From the NCBI RefSeq assembly GCF_034190915.1, contig NW_026947507.1, positions 35,365,501 to 35,429,500 of the forward strand: DNA of 64,000 nucleotides, read 5' to 3'. This DNA is from Cavia porcellus (taxonomy: Eukaryota > Chordata > Mammalia > Rodentia > Caviidae). The position numbers were made by a program, and so were the translations under genes. The notes beneath the pieces were generated by a model. That model searched no databases. It had not been told where the DNA came from and saw nothing but the letters and a program-made list of their open reading frames with translations. Shown piece by piece: positions 10,701-19,700 of this stretch; the first letter of the stretch is position 1, and each line of letters opens with the position of its first letter.

Positions 10701-13700
10701 AGTGTACCTGGCTCTCCCTCCAGCATCGTGGTGAGTACCTGTGGCGGCCAGCAGCACCCTCAGGTTGGGAGGAGGGGGGTGGGTACCCAGGTCACTCAGA
10801 GCCCCGCCCCCATGCACCGCACGGCTGTCCTGCTGGCGCAGGCAGACGGAGAGACCCCAGAGATCCGGAGGAGGCTCCCCCGGTCCCCATCAAGGTCTGC
10901 TCTGATGGCTCCTAAAGAGCAACGCAAAGAGACTGTCGTTTATTTTAAGGTGATGTCTCAGTGCTTAAAATGATGGAGCCCTTCACGCGTGCGAGCTCAC
11001 AGCTCAAATGGCTGCCCGAGTTCTGGGCCCAAGCTAAGGCGGCCATGGTGCTAGGGCCGCGGGCGAGGCTTTCAGCACATCCGGTCCATTGATGCTGTTT
11101 CCCCTCAGGCCAAGATGGATAACCAGGTGCTGGGCTACAAGGACCTGGCTGCCATCCCCAAGGACAAGGCCATCCTGGATATCGAGCGGCCAGACCTCAT
11201 GATCTATGAGCCCCACTTTACCTACTCCCTGCTGGACCATGTGGAGCTGCCCAGAAGCCGGGAGGTGAGGGGTCTTCGTGGTCGGAGGGCACAGGGTGGG
11301 GGGTGGAATCTGCTTTTGCTGACCTTCCTGGCGGCTGGTGTCAGTCACTGGAGCTACACTGCAGGAAGTGGATCAATCCATCCAGTGTTTACAGAGAGGG
11401 GCTGTGGCCCATGGCTGGGGTGTGGCCCGGATGTGGAGGGCAAGAGGGGCAGAGCTGAATGGCTGCAGCGTGGTGGTGACGGTGGTGGGGTTCTATGGGA
11501 GAGAGCAGTGAGCAGCAAGAACAAAATGTGCACAAGGTGAAGGCAGGAAGGCTGAGCTGAGAGACTGGTGTGAGGCTGAGGCCTCAGTTTCCCCTCCTAT
11601 AGCAGAGGTTGTTAGGTAGTCAGGGTATTGAGTCAATGCGTGGACAGGCCTTCTGTCAGAAGGCCAGAGCAGAAGGATGTCGGGGAGTTTGAGGTCCGCC
11701 TGGGCTAGTAGTGAGTTCAAGGCCCGCTGAACGGCATAGTGAGGCCTTATCTCAAGAGTGGGGAAAGGCAGTGCTAAGGCGGCCGCAGTGAGCTGGGGCA
11801 TCGGGCCTCAAATCCAGTCCGGGAGCCTGTGCTTTGTCCCCGGCTGCATGTTGCTCTGGTCACCATTGTTGCTGGCTGGGTTCTGAGGACAGGGGTGTTG
11901 CTAGCTCACAGTTGGCCCTCGAGGACCAAGCATGCAGCTCCAGGGCTGCCCTGCTCTGGCCTCCAGCGTAGAGCTCCAGGCAGCCCATGTGGGGCTGGGA
12001 ACTGGCAAGGATCTAAGAGGAGACAGGTGGGGTATGGAGTGGCCTCTGGGGTTCTAGGGAGAGGGTTTCATTCTGTGCTCATGACTGACCAGCCCCCTCC
12101 ATTTGCAGCGCTCTCTGTCACCCAAGTCCACGTCCCCCCCACCGTCCCCGGAGGTGAGTGTGCCCAGCCTTGTCCAGATGGGGCCACATCTCCCTGCTCC
12201 GGCACATGTCCAGTCTACAGGCAGAGCCCAGAGGATGACAGAACCAGCAGGTCCCAGCTGATCCTTGGCCTGCTTGGTGGCCATGCCTGGATAACCCAGG
12301 TGTCATGGCCCCTACTCCCAGGTCCCCTACTCCAGGGCAGGCAGTGCTTATGGCTGGGGCTGGAAGTCAGTGGAAAGTGCACTCCTGGAGGCTTCCCTGT
12401 GGGTCAAAGCAGGTGAGGGACACCTGGCAGTTGCACGCTTCTGCTTCACAGGTGTGGGCAGAGAGCCGGACCCCCGGAATCCTCTCTCAGGCTTCAGTCC
12501 CCAGAGCCACAGGGACCCCCCGGACGAGCCTGCCACACTTCCACCACCCTGGTAGGTTTCCAGGCCAGTGTAGCTGCATCCTTCCCTGAGACCGCTCTTA
12601 TCCTGGGGACCTCAACCTGTGCTCCTGGACCCACTCTCTCTGGGGCATAAACTCACCACAGCCTCAGCTGGACCCGTGCTCTGGAAACCCCGGGCAGTCC
12701 TCCTTCCCTCCCACTCCCCAGGGATGCCCAAGATCCCCAGTTCTGCTTTAGCTCTGGGCACGTCTTTTGTCCTAGTATTTCCTGCCATCAGTGTATCCCC
12801 CTCAGCTGCTCTTGTCTCCTTTCTCAGAGACCACCCGGCCGGATTCCAACATCTATAAGAAGCCACCCATCTATAAGCAGAGAGGTGAGGGGTCCCCTAA
12901 CATCTCAGGGCCCCTTCCTGCCACGTCCTGGGGTCTGTGCTGGTGCTGGCCGGGAGCAGATAGGAGAATAACTGTTCGTAGCAGCATGTCTGATGTGGGG
13001 GCACATGTGTAATCCCTGCCCCTGGAAGGCACAAAGATCACAAGTTTGAGCCCAGCCTGGAAAACTTAGCAACTTAGTGAGACTTTGTCTCAAAAACAAA
13101 AACAATATAATGTAATACTCAGTGTAAAGGCTCTGGGTTCCATTCCCAGTATTGCTGACGTGCCCCCCCCCCCAGCATGTCACATTGGGCACTGGCCCTG
13201 TCCTTGCTGTGCTTTACATGGGGGCCTCCCTGGTGTGGGGATGAGAGGGTGGGGAGCAGGAGTGGGCAGGGTGGCTGGGCGGCTGTGTGTGTGACTTCCG
13301 CCTCCATCCGCAGAGTCCATGACTGGCAGCCCTCAGAGCAAGCACCAGATCGAGGACCTCATCATCGAGTCGTCCAAGTTCCCTGCGGCCCAGCCCCCAG
13401 ACCCCAACCAGCCGGCCAAGATCGAGACCGACTACTGGCCCTGTCCCCCGTCGCTGGCCGTTGTGGGTAGGAGACCTGGGACAGGAGAGAGGCAGGCTGG
13501 GACATCCCGCCACTCCCTGGGCCCCCACCACTCCCTGTGGGCGCTTTTGAAGCTGCCAGCTGTGTCCCACCACACCTCCTGAGTGGGGCGTAGCTCACCC
13601 CTTCCCTGCTTTCCTGCAGCGCAGCTGGGAGCAGCCGCTGGTCGTTCCTTCCCTCCCGTCCATATGTGGCTTCTCTCCCTTTTTGATTTTACTGTTTTTA

Positions 13701-16700
13701 CTGGTGCTGTCTGCAGCAGATTCCGAGTCCATTTCTCGTGAGGGGCTGTCCACATCCTGACACACACTCTCACTCTTTCCCTTCCCTTCCCAGTCTTCTC
13801 CCTGCTCCCCTCGGTTGCTTATTTAGTCTTTCAGCAGATATTTCCCAAATCTTGCTGAGTCTCAGGCCCTGTGACCTGAGCTCTGGAGGGAAGACAAGTG
13901 AGAGAGGAGGTTTGCACCTGTCACCACAGCTGCTGGGGAGCCTGAGGCAGGAGAATCAGAAATTCAAACCCAGGCTGGGCGTGGTGGCATATACATCTGT
14001 AATCTCAGTACTCAGGAGGCTGAGGCAGGAGGATGGCAGTGAGTTCAAGGCCAATCTGGGCTACAAAGCAAGTTCAAGGCCAGCCTGAACTGTGCAGTGT
14101 AAGAGTCTCAGGAAGGGGGCTGGGGATTTAGCTCAGCGGCATAAGCGCCTGCCTTGCAAGCAGGCAGTCGCGAGTTCGATCCCCGGTACCGATAAAAAAA
14201 GAAAAAGACAAAAAAAAAAATTAAAAAAAAAAAAAAAAGAGTCTCAGGAAGACCAAAAAAAAAGAAGTTCAAGCCCAGTCAGGTCAATTTAGTGAGACAG
14301 GTTTATGTGTCTATCATGTGAAGGTATTGGTGCTCAGTGGGTTTAAGTTGTATGTGTGTGTTGCTTACCCCACTGCAAGGTGCAGAAGTCGTGTTTGTTT
14401 TTTTTGTTTTGTTTTGTTTTGTTTTGTCTTGGTCTTTTTTCTTTTTATCGGTACCAGGGATCAAACTCACGACTGCCTGCTTGCAAGGCAGGCGCTTATG
14501 CCGCTGAGCTAAATCCCCAGCCCCCAGAAGTCGTGTTTTGTTGTTATTATTTTTGGTGCTGGAGACTTGAATCCAGGATGCTGTGCGTGATAAATTTGTG
14601 TTCCATCTCTGAGCCAGGCTCCTAGTCCTATTTTGTTGTATCTTTTTGTTTTTGTTGTTGTTTTTGGTTTCTGTCAGGGTCTTGATATGTGTTCAGGGTG
14701 GCCTTGAACTCACTGTGTAGCCTTGAACTCACAGTGATCCTCCTACCTCAGCTTCCAATGTTGGGATTGCAGATATGTGCCACTGTACCTGGCTCCTACT
14801 TTATTATTTTTTATTTTCTTTTTGTACCTGGGATCAAACTCATGACGTTGTGCTTACCAGGCAGGAACTTATGCCACTGAGCTAAATCCCTGGCCCCTAA
14901 TTGTTATTATTTATTAAATTTGTATTACCTGGTACAATGGCTCAGGGCTGTAGTCCCAGTTTACTTGGGAGGCAGAGGCAGGACAGCCCTCAAAGGCAAC
15001 CTCAGCAACATAACAACACTTTGTCTCAAAATACTTTTTTAATTAAAAAAGCAACAAAAATAAAGCAGTTGTGGGGCCGGGGATATATATCTCAGTGGCA
15101 CAGCACCTGCCTGCCAAGTGTGAGGTCGTAAGTTCGATTCCCCGCACCAAAAACAGAAGTTGTGGTCTCTTCCGAGGACCCAGGAGGTACATCGAGCCTG
15201 GGGCTGAGCAGCCTCATTACTGTGTCTCCTAGAGACTGAGTGGAGGAAGCGGAAGGCATCACGCAGGGGAGCAGAGGAAGAGGAGGAAGAGGAGGATGAC
15301 GACTCCGGAGAGGAGATGAAGGCGCTGAGGGAGCGGCAGAAAGAGGAGCTCAGTAAGGTCCGGCTGCTCCCCCCCCCTCCCCCGTCTCTGTGGGGAAGGC
15401 CTTGGGCCAGCAAAGCATCCTCCTTAGACAAGGGGACCATGCACCTGTGCGTACCCAACTCTCGCCTTCGGGAGATGAGGAATGGGGGTCAGAGACTCAA
15501 TTCCATCTTCCTGTCTCCTCAGGTTACTTCCAACTTGGGAAAGATGATCTTGAAAGAAGAGATGGAGAAGTCGTTGCCGATCCGGAGGAAAACCCGCTCC
15601 CTGCCGGACCGGACGCCTTTCCAGGCCTGTGAGTGCTGCTGTGTGCGGTGCTGGGACTCCATTCACTGCTGGAGCCCGTAGCTTGGAGATGTAGTCCAGG
15701 GTCGTGGGAGAGAACATCTGCTCCAGTGGGGTTAGCGGTTTACTGCTGAGGGTCTGCCCCTCACAGCTGCTGGGGATGTCACTGGTGCACAAGAGTCTTG
15801 TGCCCCAGGAGCTTGCACTTGGTGGGAAAAAGTGATGCGAAACCTGGGATTTTGCTTTTATTTTTGTCTTTGTGTTTGGTACTAGAGATTGAACAGTGAC
15901 AGCCCCAGAGGCTAAACTGAGTCTGGAAGGATGTGACAAAGTGAGGCAGGCAGAGTGAGTGGGGACGGCCACCTGCAGACGTCAGGGACAGCATGGAGAC
16001 AGGTGGGGAGTGGAAGATCCTCAGCTAGGAGCACAGGCCCCATGCGGCGAGGCGGGCTTGTGCCCTTGCTTACCCTGGCCACAGAGGCCGCAGAGAGGAG
16101 GAGGACTCAGGATCCCAAGGTGCGGGCCAGGAGCTCTCAAAGCCCATCCTAGGCAGCTGGGCTGTGTCTCTTCCTCAGTGTCTCTTGGTCAGAGCAAATC
16201 GCCAGCAGCAGGGATACAGGCTCCACTTCCTGGCTGAGGGACTGTGAGGACTCACTGTGAAAGCAAGCAAATGGAGGGGCAGGGCATCTCACAAGCAGCT
16301 GTTACACTCGCCAATAGTCTGTGTCGGCCTTCCATTACTGTAACTAACAGTCTGGGGTGGGTTAACCCAATAGAGAGAAGAGAGTTCTGTAGTTCCCAGG
16401 TCCAGAGGGTCAGAAGCCTGCATTCAGTGATGGCCTTTTTGCTGGCAGAATCCTGAGGTGGCACAGCCACTCTACATGATGAGACAGTGCCTGTGTGTGC
16501 GTGCACCTGTTGTATGTCTTGGTATCTGTATGGCCTTTCCACCCCACTTCTTTCTTGTGGTATGAGGATTGAATCTAGGGGTTCTCTAGGCCTTAGCTAC
16601 ATCCCTGGTTGTTTTTATTTTGAAACAGGCTGTCACTAAATTGCCCAGGCTGGCTTTGAACTTAGATCTTTCTGCCTTAGCCTCCCAAATACCTGGAATA

Positions 16701-19700
16701 CAAGGCATGTGGCACCAGGCCAGCTAGTTTTCACTTTCTTTTCTTTTGTTTTTCTTTTTGTCTTTTTGAGACAGGGTCTTGCTGTGCTATTCTGGCTGGC
16801 CTTGAGCTTACTGTGTAGCCCAGGCTGGTCTTGAACTCGAAATTATTTTCCTACTTCAGCCTCCCGAGTGCTGGGATTACAGGCGTGCATCACCATTTCC
16901 AGCTTGTTTTCACTTTCTTAATTTCACAGTGGGAGTTAAATTTCAACACATGAAGTCTTGGGGTTCGCAGACAGCCCATATCCAGCCCATAATATTGTAT
17001 AAGGGCTAAAAGCCTTTCTGAGCCCAAGAACAGGCTGAGTCTGCCAGTGTTTGATTGGACAGAGTGGGGGGGTGAGGGGAGTTGGGGGGTTTGTCCCAGG
17101 CACTGGTTGGTGACCTCCGGAACCACTATAACAAAAGTGGAAGGGACCGGTTTCAGACGATGCAGTGTGTGCTGAGTTCGGCTGACTTGGGGCCTGGGGA
17201 CTTCAGCTTGTACACTGGTGAAAAGGAACCACAACTGAGTGTGTGGAGATGGCTGGTAGGGTGCACGGGCTGTGGCTGGATAGGTCCAACAGTGACCTCC
17301 TCTTGCAGGCGTAGGTGAGAGATGTGGGGAAGACACGGAGCCTGGCTGGGCAGTTCCACTTCCCCTGAGGACTGGGGAGGCCACAAGAGCAGCCCAGGTT
17401 AGAAGTCAGGGCGGTCTGCTGAATGCAAGGGTGGCGAGGCTCAGGTCAGTGGTGGAGGGCAGTGCTCACCCACAAAGCGTGGGTTCTGTCTGCAATGCCT
17501 GGGGCCAGGCAGGGAAGTGCTGGCCTTGTCCAGCGTCCATGCTAGGACAGTGCTGAGGAGGGAGGGTCCAGGCTGCACTGCAGAACTGCTGGTGAAAGGC
17601 TTTGGTGCTCCTGAGCTGAAAAGGCTGGGGGCCAGGAGATGCGTTAGAAACTGCAGGTCTCCGTGTGATTGGCAGCTGTGGACACCAAAGGACATGGCTG
17701 GCTCTGGGGTGTGACCTTTTGAAAGGGTTGTTTGATGTGGACCTCAAGGAAAAGCGACTAGGGACTGAAAGACCCAGAAGATGACTAGGTAGCTAGGATG
17801 CACCAGGCTTCCCCTGGGTACAGGTGTAGGGCAGGTGAAGAGAGATCCCAAAGGCATTTTATCTATTTATTCACTTGTTTGTTTTTCTTGAGACAAAGTC
17901 TTGCTATGTATTCCAGGTTGGCCTCGATTACTATGTATCCCAAGTTGGCCTTGATTTTACTGTCTAACCTAGGCTGGCTTTAAAGTTGTGGCAGTCCTTC
18001 TGCCTCAGCCTTCTAAATGCTGAGATTGTAGGCAAGAACCATCAGGTCCAGCCCAAAGACATTTTAGAGAGTGTAACTCAGTAGTCAAGCCCACGGCCTG
18101 GCAAGCACAAGGTCATGGGTTTGATTTCCGTACCAAAAAAAAAGAAAGAAAGAAAGAAAGAAAGAAAGAAAATAGTTAAGCCCAGGAGGAGGAGCAGGAG
18201 GGATGTGTCCTGAGGCTCACTGGATTCAGTCCCAGGTTCCACAGGTGCTTCCATTCAGCCAAAGATGAGCTCTGTGACCGCACGTTGGCTTTCTAGGGTT
18301 GAATTGCCCAATACCGACCTCATCACTGCATTTGGCAGCTCTGGACAGATGTAATCACTCAACAGTGATCGTGTAGGTGACTGTCATATCTAACAGTCTC
18401 AACAGTCCAGAGTCATGAACAGGCATGTCACTTTGGTCCCTGCATGGCCTGGGAATTGTGGCTTTGAAAGACAAGCATTCTGGAAGTACAGGTGCTCCTC
18501 GTTTAACAACCTAGCTCTGTTCCTGGGACCAGATCATTAAATGAATTGGTCCAGTGAGGGTATATAGTGTGTGCATTACAATACTCAGAACAGAGAAATG
18601 GTCAAAGAAAACTTCATCTGGGTGACTTTGCTTTTATTTATGTAACTTTCCCATGCAGTACCATAATGTATGACAGTATAAAACTATGGTGCTGGACTGC
18701 ACAGTACAATCAGCAGAAATTACAGAGCTTGGATGTGAGGGCAATCTGGCTGCACCCCTCTGATCACCAGGGTGGACTCTTCTGGCTGCTCTGGCTTCCA
18801 GGGTGGATGTTTGTCTGCTTCCTCCCTTTCGCTCCACATGCGTCCACCCCTCCCGAAGCTGCATGCTCCAGGCTCCCAAAAGAGGATGGTATCATGGGTC
18901 AGGGTACACAAGGAGCTGTGCTCCCCTGCCAGGCCCTCCAAACAAGCTCTCAAAAACTACAGTGCGGCATAGACAAGGTGCACTGAACAAAAAGGGGCTC
19001 AAGGCTTCATACACGAGTTGTATAGACCGTACAAAAATATGACTGATCAAGTTCGAGGGGCGGGTCATACACTGGAATGATGGTTAAACACATAAGATGT
19101 TAAACGAGGAATATCTGTAGTTGGAGTGAAAACCCTGCAAAAGTGCTTTATAGGTGATGCTTGTGCCAGTCAGGGAAGGAGAAATGCACACGTATTATTG
19201 CACGACTGAAATGCTTCCAGAGTGACTAGTGACTGTGAAAGGTACTGATTCTCTGTGCAGGCCAAGCCTTCGCATGAAATGCTGGGGACTGGAAGGGTCT
19301 CAGGTTCAGAGGTGGTTTTGGTTTTTTTTCCTCAAAATTTGGAATATTTGCATAAATTTTACCAGCTGAGCATCCCTAATCCAAAAATCTGAAATCTAAA
19401 ATGCTATGAAATCTAAAACATTGGGAGCATTAATGTAGCAAAATTGAAGAAGTTTGGAATTTAGAGCATTTCAAATTTAGGATTTTCAAATTTAGGATGC
19501 TAAGGCTATATAGGGGTATAGCTCAGTGGCACAAGCCCCACCTGGAAAGCACAAGGTCCTGAGTTCGATTCTTGATATAAAAAAACATTTTTGGATGCTA
19601 AAGTTTTTGTTTGGTTTGATTTGGTTTGGTTTGGTTTGGTTTGGGTTTTCTTTGGTACCAGGGATTGAACTCAACGACCTTGCGCTTGCCAGGCAGGTAC

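Noticed and set aside
9995..10726. A 243-codon minus-strand open frame antisense to DMTN exon 1
   Set aside because: It is Arg/Ala/Gly-rich low-complexity translation of a CpG island with no recognisable domain.
14115..14190. tRNA-like sequences with A and B boxes (many copies)
   Set aside because: They are ID-like SINEs: tailed, flanked by target duplications and repeated across the window, not tRNA genes.
15353..15358. GTAAGG as the true donor of DMTN exon 8
   Set aside because: Its use shifts the frame and destroys the conserved SKVTSNLGK junction, so the weaker site 5 nt downstream was chosen.
18567..18986. A 139-codon frame inside the Tigger-like element
   Set aside because: No DDE/D motif or helix-turn-helix of a transposase; probably a chance frame.
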